A stretch of 64,000 nt of DNA from Sphingomonas sp. Leaf17 (GTDB taxonomy: Bacteria; Pseudomonadota; Alphaproteobacteria; Sphingomonadales; Sphingomonadaceae), in NCBI RefSeq assembly GCF_001421505.1, contig NZ_LMKL01000001.1, positions 496,001 to 560,000 of the forward strand. Reading direction: 5' to 3'. How positions within the stretch are numbered: the stretch's first letter is position 1; the number at the start of each line of letters is the position of its first letter. The position numbers and the translations under genes are program-made. A model generated the notes under the pieces. The model did not search any database. It was not told the DNA's origin and worked only from the letters and a program-made list of their open reading frames with translations. Of this stretch, positions 25,900-34,746 are shown one piece after another.

Positions 25900-25914
25900 G
25901 CGCGACCATAATCA
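25880..25914 (+). terminator. Hairpin enclosing the hppD stop codon
   Basis: TGATTATGGTCG (25880-25891) pairs exactly with CGACCATAATCA (25903-25914), and CGC/GCG extends the stem to leave a GTAA loop holding the TAA stop. There is no T-run. A second GC-rich imperfect hairpin follows at about 25928-25972 (GGTCCGGCA with TGCCGGGTCC). Together they occupy the 150-bp gap before hmgA and could act as attenuator or mRNA-processing structures. Confidence 0.5.
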
Positions 25915-26049
25915 CGCCCCGCCCGGCCGGTCCGGCAGAGCCTGCCCACAGGGCACGGCTTTGCCGGGTCCGACGGGCAGGCGGATGAGACTCCCACAGG
26001 AGCCACCGATACTGCACCACCCCATGCGGGGTTGATGGAAAGGATGCCG

Positions 26050-27342
26050 ATGACCGCCCCCGCCCCCGACTACATCCCCGGCTTCGGCAACCACGTCTCG
26101 ACCGAGGCGGTGCCCGGCGCGTTGCCGATCGGGCGCAATTCGCCGCAGCGGCCCGCCTTCGGCCTGTACGCCGAGCAGCTGTCAGGCACCGCCTTCACGG
26201 CACCCCGCCATGAAAACCGGCGCAGCTGGCTGTACCGGCTGCGCCCCACCGCCGAGCATCCGCCGTTCGTGCCCTATGACGGTGCCGGTCGGTTCGTCGA
26301 CGGTGCGGGCGATGCGCCGCTCGCGCCCAACCGGCTGCGCTGGGATCCGATCGCCGATGCAGGCCCCGGCATCGACCTGATCGACGGCATGACGACGATG
26401 CTGACCACGCGCCCGCCCGCCGATCTGGAGGGGGTGGCGGTCCACCTGTACGCGGCCAATGCCGACATGACCGACCGGGTGTTCATGGATTCGGACGGCG
26501 AGTTGCTGTTCGTGCCGCAGGCGGGGCGGCTGACGCTGCTGACCGAGCTGGGGCGGATCGACATCGCGCCGGGACAGATCGCGCTGGTCCCGCGCGGCGT
26601 CCGGTTCCGCGCGTTGCTGCCCGACGGCAGCGCGCGCGGCTATGTCGCGGAAAACCACGGCAGCCTGTTCCGCCTGCCCGATTTGGGGCCGATCGGTGCG
26701 AACGGCCTTGGCAACGCGCGCGATTTCGAGACGCCGGTGGCGTGGTTCGAGGATCGCGACGCGCCCACGCAGGTGATCCAGAAGTTCATGGGGGCGCTCT
26801 GGACGACGACGCTGGATCATTCGCCGCTCGACGTGGTGGCGTGGCACGGCAATCTTGCGCCGTGGCGGTACGACCTGTCACGGTTCAACACGATCGGCAG
26901 CATCAACTTCGACCATCCCGATCCGTCGATCTTCACGCTCCTGACCTCGCCCAGCGACGTGCCCGGCCGCGCCAATGCCGATTTCGTGCTGTTCCCGCCG
27001 CGCTGGCTGGTGGCGGAGGACACGTTCCGCCCCCCCTGGTTCCACCGTAACGTCATGTCGGAGGCGATGGGCCTGATCCACGGCGCGTACGATGCCAAGG
27101 CGGACGGATTTTCGCCCGGTGGCCTGAGCCTGCATAATCTGATGGCGGGCCACGGCCCCGACCTGACCAGCTGGCAGGGGGCGAGCGCCGCCGACCTGAA
27201 ACCGCACAAGATCGACGCGACGATGGCATTCATGGTCGAAAGCTGCTGGCCGTATCGCCCGACGCCCCACGCGCTGGCGACCGCGCAGCTCGACTATGAC
27301 GCGGTGTGGCAGGACTTTCCCAAGGCCGTGTTGCCGGCATGA
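26050..27342 (+). CDS. hmgA: Homogentisate 1,2-dioxygenase
   Basis: 430 aa, normal length. The opening [19 protein letters not shown] and [15 protein letters not shown] are diagnostic. The C-terminal cupin region includes [18 protein letters not shown] (iron-ligand His and Glu) and LMAGHGPDL. It opens the homogentisate ring to maleylacetoacetate. ATG 26050 is chosen for its GGAAAGG ribosome site; earlier in-frame starts at 26035 and 26044 exist. The stop overlaps the Rieske gene (ATGA). Maleylacetoacetate isomerase and fumarylacetoacetase are not in the window. Confidence 0.95.
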   Translation: MTAPAPDYIPGFGNHVSTEAVPGALPIGRNSPQRPAFGLYAEQLSGTAFTAPRHENRRSWLYRLRPTAEHPPFVPYDGAGRFVDGAGDAPLAPNRLRWDPIADAGPGIDLIDGMTTMLTTRPPADLEGVAVHLYAANADMTDRVFMDSDGELLFVPQAGRLTLLTELGRIDIAPGQIALVPRGVRFRALLPDGSARGYVAENHGSLFRLPDLGPIGANGLGNARDFETPVAWFEDRDAPTQVIQKFMGALWTTTLDHSPLDVVAWHGNLAPWRYDLSRFNTIGSINFDHPDPSIFTLLTSPSDVPGRANADFVLFPPRWLVAEDTFRPPWFHRNVMSEAMGLIHGAYDAKADGFSPGGLSLHNLMAGHGPDLTSWQGASAADLKPHKIDATMAFMVESCWPYRPTPHALATAQLDYDAVWQDFPKAVLPA

Positions 27343-27695
27343 GCGACCGGCTGACCGCGACACCGGCCGGCGTGCGCCTTGGCCCGATCGGCGACATCGC
27401 CGATGGAGCGGCACGCGGCTATGTGTTGCAGATGCGCGCCGGGCGTTTCCACGGTTTCGTGGTGCGCCGGGGCGATGTGGCGACCGGCTATGTCGATGCG
27501 TGCCCGCATATGGGCCTGCCGCTGGCGCGGACGCTGGACGATTACCTCACGCCGGATTCAAGCCGGATCGCGTGCGGCTGGCACGGGGCGGTGTTCGCGG
27601 TGGAGGACGGGCGATGCCTTGGCGGGCCGTGCGTCGGCGCGACGCTGACCCCGTGGCCGGTGACGGTGATCGACGGCATCCTCACGACCGCCTGA
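27339..27695 (+). CDS. Small Rieske [2Fe-2S] protein coupled to hmgA
   Basis: 118 aa. Both halves of the Rieske motif are present: CPHMGLPL (CxH) and CGWHGAVF (CxxH), separated by about 33 residues including an insert ([16 protein letters not shown]). Without a catalytic domain it must be an electron carrier or a ferredoxin-like partner. Translation is coupled to hmgA by a four-base overlap, so it should be made with homogentisate dioxygenase, although that enzyme needs no external reductant. The role is unknown; maintenance of the iron centres in HmgA or HppD is a possibility. Confidence 0.87.
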   Translation: MSDRLTATPAGVRLGPIGDIADGAARGYVLQMRAGRFHGFVVRRGDVATGYVDACPHMGLPLARTLDDYLTPDSSRIACGWHGAVFAVEDGRCLGGPCVGATLTPWPVTVIDGILTTA

Positions 27696-27701
27696 ACGGG
27701 G

Positions 27702-28493
27702 TCAGAGCGACTGGCCGTCGTCGATGGTGAAGCATGACCCCGTCACGCCGGCCGACGCATCGGAGGCAAGGTATAGGAGTGGCACGTCCAGCGCATCCTC
27801 GGCCAGCAGCCGGCGGCGGGGAAAGGTTTCGACATGCCGCGCGCCGGCCGGCGTGTCGAACCAGTCGGCGTTGATGTCGGTGCGGATATAGCCGGGGCAC
27901 AGCATGTTGACGTTGATGCCGCTGCGCGCCCAGTCGCGGGCCATCACCCGGCCCATCTGCTGCACCCCCGCCTTGGTCGCGCTGTAGGCGGCAAGGCCCG
28001 GCGACACGGCATCGGCGGTGATCGACGACAGGATGACCATCCGCCCCCGCCCGGTATCGGCGCTGCCCGCCGCGATCATCCGCCGCGCCCCCTCCCGCAC
28101 CGTCACGAACACGCCGCGCAGATTGACCGCGACGATCGAGTCGAAGGCGTCGAGGTTCAGGTCGGTGGAGGGACCGGATACGCTGATGCCGGCGTTGGCG
28201 ATGACCGTGTCGACCGGGCCGAACCGCTGTTCCGCCGTATCATAGGCGCCCTGCACCGACGTCTCGTCGGTCACGTCGAGCGATACGGCCACGGCGGTGC
28301 CGCCCCGCTGCCGGATCGCCGCGACCAGCGCGTCGAGCCGGTCGACCCGTCGTGCACCGACCACCACCCGCGCGCCCGCCGCCGCCAGGATCGTTGCGAA
28401 CCGTGCGCCCAGTCCGGACGACGCACCGGTGACAAGGGCGATCCGCCCCGACAGGTCGAACGTGGGTAGCTCGCACGGGGGTGGCGTGGGCAT
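27702..28493 (-). CDS. Short-chain dehydrogenase/reductase
   Basis: 263 aa classical SDR. NAD(P) motif TGASSGLG (about 22-29), NAG motif IANAGIS, catalytic Ser in LSSITADAVS and YSATK (YxxxK), and the C-terminal GSCFTIDDGQSL. The Arg-rich GARRVDR after beta-2 favours NADP(H). Substrate unknown. Its 3' end is only six bases from the Rieske stop, on the other strand. A strong GGAGGAG ribosome site precedes ATG 28493. It is divergent from the efflux operon across 180 bp. Confidence 0.88.
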   Translation of the reverse strand: MPTPPPCELPTFDLSGRIALVTGASSGLGARFATILAAAGARVVVGARRVDRLDALVAAIRQRGGTAVAVSLDVTDETSVQGAYDTAEQRFGPVDTVIANAGISVSGPSTDLNLDAFDSIVAVNLRGVFVTVREGARRMIAAGSADTGRGRMVILSSITADAVSPGLAAYSATKAGVQQMGRVMARDWARSGINVNMLCPGYIRTDINADWFDTPAGARHVETFPRRRLLAEDALDVPLLYLASDASAGVTGSCFTIDDGQSL

Positions 28494-28673
28494 GATGGCA
28501 TCTCCTCCGCTCGTCCTATCGCATCGCTATCTGCTGGCGAAGACCGCATTTTTTTGGCACATGCCGCCAGATACCGGGAACAATTGTCGGGTTGGTGACT
28601 TTTGGTTCTACCGGTCGTGCGTCCGGTCGCGTTGGTGAAGGGTTTCGGATTGTCGACATCGAACGGGGATCGT

Positions 28674-29900
28674 TTGTCCCTCAAGGTTTGGCTGGGTTCG
28701 GCCGTCATCATCGCCATCGCCGGATTGTCTGCCTGCGGTGACAGCGCATCCAACGGAAAAGCGGGCGGAGATAAGGCCGGAGCCGGCAAAGCCAAGCAAA
28801 CGCCTGAAGTCGGGTTCGTCGTCGTCCAGCCGACCAATGTCGCGCTGACCACCGAACTGGCCGGACGTACCGTCGCCTTCCAGAGTTCCGAAGTCCGCCC
28901 GCAGGTGACCGGCGTGATCCAGCGCCGATTGTTCACCGAAGGCACGATCGTCCGGCGCGGCCAGCCGCTTTACCAGATCGACCCCAGCCTTTACCGCGCC
29001 GCCGCGAACGAAGCGCAGGCCAACGTGGCCAGCGCGCAGGCGACCGCCGCGGCGGCCCGGATCAAGGCGCAACGCTACAAGCCGCTGGCCGACATGCAGG
29101 CGGTGGCGGCGCAGGATTACACAGACGCCGCCGCGACCGCACGCCAGGCCGCCGCCGCCGTGGCGCAAACCCGGGCCGCGCTGGAAACCGCGCGTGTCAA
29201 CCTGCGCTTCACGACGGTCCCCGCACCGATCACCGGCCGGATCGGCCGGTCGCTGTTCACGGTCGGCGCGCTGGTGTCGAGCACGCAGGCCGATCCGCTG
29301 GCGACGATCCAGCAGCTTGACCCGATGTTCGTCGACATCCAGCAATCCGCCGCCGCGCTGATCGAGTTGCGCCGGGCGCTCGCTACCGGCGGCGTGCAGC
29401 CGACCAAGGCCGTCGTGCGCCTGAAGCTGGAGGATGGCAGCGAATACGGCATGACCGGGACGGTCGAGTTCGCCGAGGTCGTGGTCGATCCGACGACAGG
29501 CACGGTCACCCTGCGCGCGCGCGTGCCCAACCCGAACGGCGCGCTGTTGCCGGGCATGTTCGTGCGCGCGACCTTCGCACAGTCGATCGACACCAACGCA
29601 TTCCTCGTCCCGCAGGCCGCCGTGACCCGCGATGCCAAGGGCGCGGCGACGTTGTACGTCGTCGGGCCGGGCAACAAGGCCGTGCAGAAATCCGTCATCG
29701 CCGATCGGGCGCAGGGCGCGTTCTGGGTGGTGACCAAGGGTCTCAATCCCGGCGACAAGGTCATCACCCAAGGCACGGGAAGTCTGAAACCGAACGCACC
29801 GGTTCGACCGGTTCCGGCCAACACCCCGCAGCGCATCGTGCCCCCGCAAGGTCAGGGGGGCGGTCAGGACAAGGGCGGAACCCCGGCCGCCAAGAGCTGA
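28674..29900 (+). CDS. RND efflux periplasmic adaptor (AcrA/MexA-like lipoprotein)
   Basis: About 408 aa from TTG 28674. The signal region reads SLKVWLGSAVIIAIAGLSAC with lipidated Cys21. It is followed by a Lys/Gly/Ala linker, the barrel-sandwich lipoyl halves (SSEVRPQVTGVIQRRLFTEG and TVPAPITGRIGRSLFTVGALV), a helical hairpin rich in Ala/Gln, and the beta-barrel/membrane-proximal domains. The C-terminus is Pro/Gln/Gly-rich. No ATG exists near the start; TTG or GTG codons at 28602, 28635 and 28650 are alternatives, and the choice rests on signal-peptide shape. It bridges the pump and the outer-membrane channel encoded downstream. Confidence 0.88.
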   Translation: MSLKVWLGSAVIIAIAGLSACGDSASNGKAGGDKAGAGKAKQTPEVGFVVVQPTNVALTTELAGRTVAFQSSEVRPQVTGVIQRRLFTEGTIVRRGQPLYQIDPSLYRAAANEAQANVASAQATAAAARIKAQRYKPLADMQAVAAQDYTDAAATARQAAAAVAQTRAALETARVNLRFTTVPAPITGRIGRSLFTVGALVSSTQADPLATIQQLDPMFVDIQQSAAALIELRRALATGGVQPTKAVVRLKLEDGSEYGMTGTVEFAEVVVDPTTGTVTLRARVPNPNGALLPGMFVRATFAQSIDTNAFLVPQAAVTRDAKGAATLYVVGPGNKAVQKSVIADRAQGAFWVVTKGLNPGDKVITQGTGSLKPNAPVRPVPANTPQRIVPPQGQGGGQDKGGTPAAKS

Positions 29901-29906
29901 TCGGCG

Positions 29907-32900
29907 ATGATTTCGCGTATCTTCATCGACCGCCCCATCTTTGCATGGGTGCTGTCCATCATCGTCATGCTGGCCGGCGTCGGCGGCATCCTGTCGCTGC
30001 CGATCGCGCAATATCCCGACGTGGCCCCGCCGCAGGTTTCGATCCGCGCGACCTTCCCCGGCGCATCGGCGCAGACGATCCAGAACAGCGTCACCCAGGT
30101 CATCGAGCAGCAGCTGACGGGTATCGACGGGCTGATCTATTTTCAGTCCTCGTCCAGTTCGCGCGGCTCGGTGTCGATCACCGCGACGTTTGAGAAGGGC
30201 ACCGATCCCGACATCGCGCAGGTCCAGGTACAGAACCAGGTCCAGCAGGCAATTTCGCGCCTGCCCCAGCAGGTGCAGCAGCAGGGACTGGTCGTCCGCA
30301 AGTCGAACCCCGACTTCCTGCTGATCGCCGGCGTCTATGACGAAACCGACAAGCTGACCAACCAGGACGTGTCGGACTATCTGGTGTCCAATCTGCAGGA
30401 CCAGCTGGCGCGGACGCCGGGTGTCGGTGACACCAACGTGTTCGGGTCGCAATATGCCATGCGGATCTGGCTCGATCCCGCCAAGCTGACCAGTTTCCAG
30501 CTGATGCCCGGCGACGTCATCACCGCGATCACCAACCAGAATACCGAAGTCGCGGCGGGCGAGCTTGGCGGCCAGCCACAGCCGATGACGCAGATGCTGA
30601 ACGCGACCGTCACCGCCCAGTCGCGCCTGCAAACGCCCGAAGAGTTCCGCAACATCATCCTGAAGACCGAGCAGGACGGCGGCACCGTCCGCCTGTCCGA
30701 CGTCGCGCGGATCGAGCTGGGGGCGGAAAGCTATGCGGCGCTCAGCCGCGTGAACCGGCATCCGGGTGCGGGCATCGCGGTGCTGATGGCGCCGGGGGCC
30801 GACGCGCTGAAGACCGCCGAACTGGTGAAGGCGCAGATCGAAACCGCGTCCAAGGATTTTCCGCCGGGCCTGAAATACGCCTATGCCAACGACACCACCG
30901 ACTTCATCAAGCTGTCGATCGAGGAAGTCGTCAAGACGCTGATCGAGGCGATCATCCTGGTCGTGATCGTGATGTTCGTGTTCCTGCAAAGCTGGCGCGC
31001 GACGCTGATCCCGACGATCGCGGTGCCGGTCGTGCTGCTGGGTACGTTTGCGGTATTCTACCTCGCCGGCTTCTCGATCAACACGTTGACGCTGTTCGGG
31101 CTGGTGCTGGCCATCGGCCTGCTGGTCGATGACGCGATCGTGGTGGTCGAGAATGTCGAACGCCTGATGGAGGAGGATCCCGACCTGACGCCGCGCGAGG
31201 CGACGATCAAGTCGATGGACGAGATCACCGTCGCGCTGATCGCCATCGCGCTGGTGCTGTCGGCGGTGTTCCTGCCGATGGCGTTCTTCGGCGGATCGAC
31301 GGGCGTGATCTACCGCCAGTTCTCGCTGACGATCGTGTCGGCGATGATCCTGTCGGTGTTCGTGGCGCTGATCCTGTCCCCGGCGCTGACCGCGACCCTG
31401 CTGAAGCAGAAGAAGAAGGATGGCGAGCACGAGGACGGGTTCCTCGATCGCCGTTTCCCGAAGGTCGCGCACGGGTTGCAGCGCGCGAAGGACGGGTTCA
31501 ACAGCCGGTTCGATCGCGGGGTCGAACGCTATACCGGGGCGGTGAAGACCGTGATCGACCGCAAATGGCTGTTCCTGCTGATCTATGCGGGGCTGCTCGC
31601 CTTGCTGGTCGTGCTGTTCCTGCGGCTGTCGACCGGCTTCCTGCCGACCGAGGATCAGGGCGGCGCGATCGTCCAGTTCCAGTTGCCGGCCGGCGCGACG
31701 CAGGGGCGCACCTATCAGACGCAGCGGCAGGTCGAGGAGTATTTCGCCAAGAACGAAGCCGCGAACCTGAAGACGATCTTCTCGGTCAGCGGCGGCGGCG
31801 GCGGCGGGACGAGCGGGCAGAATACCGGCCAGGCCTTCCTGGCGTTCAACGACTGGGCCGAGCGCGAGGGCAAGGAAAACAGCGCTGACGCGATCGTCGC
31901 GCGGGCATCGGCCGCATTTGCCGGGATCCGTGACGCGCGCGTCTTCGCGCTGGTGCCGCCGGCCATTCGTGGTCTGGGCCAGTCGAACGGTTTCACCATG
32001 GAATTGCAGAACAGCAGTGGCATGGACCAGGCCAAGTTCGAGGCGGCGCGTGACAAGCTGCTCGCCGCCGCCAATGCCGACCCGGTTCTCGCCTCGGTCC
32101 GCCTGACCGAGTTGCCCGACGTCGCGACGCTGAAGGTCGATGTCGACCAGCAGAAGCTGGCCGCGCTGGGGCTGACCCAGAACGACGTGAACACGACGCT
32201 GTCGACCGCCTGGGGTGGCCGCTACGTCAACGATTTCGTCGATCGCGGACGCGTGAAGCGGGTCTTCGTGCAGGGCGACGCGCAATACCGCGCCGACCCG
32301 GCCAATCTGGCGCAGTGGTTCGTGCGCGGCGCGAATGGCCAGATGGCCCCCTTCTCCGCCTTCTCGCAGACCAGCTGGTCGCAGGCACCGACAACGCTGT
32401 CACGGTTCCAGGGCATCCCGTCCTACGAGTTTCAGGGACAGGCGGCCGCCGGCCAGAGTTCAGGCGACGCGATGATGCGGATGACGGAGCTGGCGGCGCA
32501 GATTCCGGGAACGACCGTGGCATGGGCGGGGCTGTCCTATCAGGAACGGCTGTCGGCGGGGCAGGCCCCGCTGCTGTACGGCCTGTCGATCCTGGTCGTG
32601 TTCCTGTGCCTTGCCGCGCTGTATGAAAGCTGGACGATCCCGATCGCGGTGTTGCTGGTCATTCCGCTCGGGCTGATCGGGGCCATCGCGGCGGTGACGC
32701 TGCGCGGACTCATCAACGACGTCTATCTCCAGATCGGCCTGCTGACGACGATGGGTCTGGCGGCGAAGAACGCGATCCTGATGATCGAGTTTGCCGAACA
32801 GGCGGAAAAGAAGGGCGCACGCGTCATCGACGCGGCGATCGAAGCGGCAAAGATCCGGTTGCGCCCGATCCTGATGACCAGCCTCGCCTTCATCTTCGGC

Positions 32901-33125
32901 GTGCTGCCGCTGGCGATCTCGACCGGGGCCGGTGCGAACAGCCGCATCGCGATCGGCACCGCGGTGATCGGCGGCATGTTTACCGCGACCGTCCTGGCGA
33001 TCTTCTACATCCCGCTGTTCTTCGTGCTGGTCCGGCGCGGCGTGCGCGACGGGATGAAGAAACTGCGACACAAGAAGGACGCCCCGCCATTGCCACCCAC
33101 CCCATCCACGGCGGAGCCGGCATGA
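29907..33125 (+). CDS. RND multidrug efflux pump, inner-membrane subunit (AcrB/MexB-like, HAE1)
   Basis: 1072 aa, full length. It begins ISRIFIDRPIFAWVLSIIVML as HAE1 pumps do. Twelve membrane helices flank two large periplasmic loops. The proton-relay aspartates are Asp408-Asp409 (GLLVDDAIVVVENVER), and the C-terminal half has MGLAAKNAILMIEFAEQ with its Lys. It exports hydrophobic or amphiphilic compounds using proton motive force. A positively charged insert at about 495-520 (KQKKKDGEHEDGF) lies in the cytoplasmic linker. It is six bases after the adaptor and overlaps the channel gene by four bases. Confidence 0.95.
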   Translation: MISRIFIDRPIFAWVLSIIVMLAGVGGILSLPIAQYPDVAPPQVSIRATFPGASAQTIQNSVTQVIEQQLTGIDGLIYFQSSSSSRGSVSITATFEKGTDPDIAQVQVQNQVQQAISRLPQQVQQQGLVVRKSNPDFLLIAGVYDETDKLTNQDVSDYLVSNLQDQLARTPGVGDTNVFGSQYAMRIWLDPAKLTSFQLMPGDVITAITNQNTEVAAGELGGQPQPMTQMLNATVTAQSRLQTPEEFRNIILKTEQDGGTVRLSDVARIELGAESYAALSRVNRHPGAGIAVLMAPGADALKTAELVKAQIETASKDFPPGLKYAYANDTTDFIKLSIEEVVKTLIEAIILVVIVMFVFLQSWRATLIPTIAVPVVLLGTFAVFYLAGFSINTLTLFGLVLAIGLLVDDAIVVVENVERLMEEDPDLTPREATIKSMDEITVALIAIALVLSAVFLPMAFFGGSTGVIYRQFSLTIVSAMILSVFVALILSPALTATLLKQKKKDGEHEDGFLDRRFPKVAHGLQRAKDGFNSRFDRGVERYTGAVKTVIDRKWLFLLIYAGLLALLVVLFLRLSTGFLPTEDQGGAIVQFQLPAGATQGRTYQTQRQVEEYFAKNEAANLKTIFSVSGGGGGGTSGQNTGQAFLAFNDWAEREGKENSADAIVARASAAFAGIRDARVFALVPPAIRGLGQSNGFTMELQNSSGMDQAKFEAARDKLLAAANADPVLASVRLTELPDVATLKVDVDQQKLAALGLTQNDVNTTLSTAWGGRYVNDFVDRGRVKRVFVQGDAQYRADPANLAQWFVRGANGQMAPFSAFSQTSWSQAPTTLSRFQGIPSYEFQGQAAAGQSSGDAMMRMTELAAQIPGTTVAWAGLSYQERLSAGQAPLLYGLSILVVFLCLAALYESWTIPIAVLLVIPLGLIGAIAAVTLRGLINDVYLQIGLLTTMGLAAKNAILMIEFAEQAEKKGARVIDAAIEAAKIRLRPILMTSLAFIFGVLPLAISTGAGANSRIAIGTAVIGGMFTATVLAIFYIPLFFVLVRRGVRDGMKKLRHKKDAPPLPPTPSTAEPA

Positions 33126-34726
33126 TGCGCCGTGGTCCGATCGCGCTGTTGCTCGGTGCCGCGCTCGCGGGCTGTTCGATGGCCCCCAAATATGTCCGCA
33201 CCGACCTGCCGGTGCCGCCGTCCTGGCCGGTGGGTGACGCCTATCTGCGACAGAGCGAGGGGGCGCTGGCCAGCGTCAGCTATGCGCAGGTCTTCACCGA
33301 CCCCCGGTTGCAGGCGATCGTGCGGCAGGCACTGGACAACAACCGCGACCTGCGCGTCGCCGCCGCCAACATCGCGGCGGCGCGCGCGCAATACCGGATC
33401 CAGCGATCCGACCTGTTGCCGCAGGTCGACGCCAATGGCCGCTATACCTATTCCGACGGGGGCAATGGCGCATCCAGCATCGCCGGCAGCGGGACGACCG
33501 GCGGTACGGGCACCGGGGTCGGCACTGGGGTCGGCACCGGCGCAGGCACCGATACCGGCGCGGGGACGGGTACGTCGACCGGGTCGGTGGTAACGACGTC
33601 GCGCTCCAACAGCGCGTTTTCGGTAGGGCTTGGCACGACCGCGTTCGAACTGGACCTGTTCGGTCGGATCCGTTCGCTGAGCGATGCGGCGCTGAACCGG
33701 TATTTCCAGACCGAGGCGGCGGCGCGTACCACCCGGCTGACGCTGGTCGGGGACATTGCGGACGCGTGGCTGACCTATGCCTCCGACCAGAGCCTGTTGC
33801 GGATCGCGCAGGAAACCGCGCTCAGTGCCGAACGCAGCGTCCGGCTGACCCGGTTGCGGCTGGACGGCGGCATCGCGCCGCGCACCGACCTGCGCCAGGC
33901 CGAAACCGTGCTGGCGACCGCGCGCGCCGATCTGGCGCAACAGCGGACCGCGATCGCGCAGGACGTCAACGCCCTGCAACTGCTGGTCGGCGCGCCCGTC
34001 GCGGCGAACCTGCTGCCCCGGTCGATCGAGGAAGCGGCGGCAACCATCCGCCCCCTGCCCGCCGGCCTGGATTCGTCGATCCTGTTGCGGCGGCCCGATG
34101 TGGTCGAGGCGGAATATACGTTGCGCGCGCTGAATGCCGAGATCGGCGCGGCGCGCGCGGCGCTGTTCCCACGCATCTCGCTGACCGGGCTGGTCGGTTT
34201 CGCCAGCACCGCGCTGACGTCGCTGTTCAGCGGCGGGGCGTTCAATTATTCGGTCGCGCCCAGCATCAGCTACCCGATCTTCAATGCAGGCGCTGGCCGC
34301 GCCGGCGTGCGGTTCAGCGAGGCACAGCGCGATGCCGCGCTTGCCACCTATGAGGGCACGATCCAGACCGCGTTTCGCGAAGTATCGGACGCGCTGGCCC
34401 GTCAGGGTACGTTTGCCGATCAGTTGCGCGCCAACCAGCAGTTGCAGGCCGCCGCCGCCGATACCTATCGCCTGACCGATGCGCGCTATCGCGGCGGGAT
34501 CGACACGTTCCTCGCCAGTCTGGATTCGCAACGCTCGCTGTATCAGGCGCAGCGGACGCTGGTCGCGACCCAGTTGACGGGGGCGAGCAACACGGTGTCG
34601 CTGTATCAGGCACTGGGCGGCGATTCGACGCTGGAGGCCACCAGCAGCGGGCCGGTGCCCGTCACGCCGACCGGTCAGCCGCGCGCGGCCCGGACCGGGG
34701 GCACGCCCGCGTCCGATCGTCCCTGA
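33122..34726 (+). CDS. RND efflux outer-membrane channel lipoprotein (OprM/NodT family)
   Basis: 534 aa. Lipoprotein signal with Cys18 (GAALAGCSMAPKY), then two OEP repeats (about 65-270 and 280-490) with coiled-coil helices and the AFELDLFGRIRSLSDAALN strand typical of OprM. The family forms trimeric outer-membrane ducts. Residues 121-160 are a Gly/Thr repeat located where OprM has its first surface loop between two beta strands, an unusual expansion. The C-terminal 25 residues are Pro/Thr/Arg-rich. Last gene of the efflux operon. Confidence 0.93.
   Translation: MMRRGPIALLLGAALAGCSMAPKYVRTDLPVPPSWPVGDAYLRQSEGALASVSYAQVFTDPRLQAIVRQALDNNRDLRVAAANIAAARAQYRIQRSDLLPQVDANGRYTYSDGGNGASSIAGSGTTGGTGTGVGTGVGTGAGTDTGAGTGTSTGSVVTTSRSNSAFSVGLGTTAFELDLFGRIRSLSDAALNRYFQTEAAARTTRLTLVGDIADAWLTYASDQSLLRIAQETALSAERSVRLTRLRLDGGIAPRTDLRQAETVLATARADLAQQRTAIAQDVNALQLLVGAPVAANLLPRSIEEAAATIRPLPAGLDSSILLRRPDVVEAEYTLRALNAEIGAARAALFPRISLTGLVGFASTALTSLFSGGAFNYSVAPSISYPIFNAGAGRAGVRFSEAQRDAALATYEGTIQTAFREVSDALARQGTFADQLRANQQLQAAAADTYRLTDARYRGGIDTFLASLDSQRSLYQAQRTLVATQLTGASNTVSLYQALGGDSTLEATSSGPVPVTPTGQPRAARTGGTPASDRP
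33482..33601 (+). repeat. Gly/Thr-coding imperfect tandem repeat within the OprM-like gene
   Basis: The DNA consists of variants of GGCACCGGGGTC and GGCACCGGCGCAG repeated about eight times, encoding units such as GTGVGTGVGTGAGTDTGAG. Such a tract can change length by slippage. It maps to a predicted extracellular loop. Confidence 0.75.
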
Positions 34727-34746
34727 TCCCCGACCGCCCCTGCCCC

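Noticed and set aside
28608..32285. 1225-codon open frame on the minus strand
   Set aside because: It lies wholly antisense to the RND adaptor and pump genes, whose products are clear. The translated text is His/Arg/Asp-rich, as expected for the reverse frame of high-GC coding DNA.
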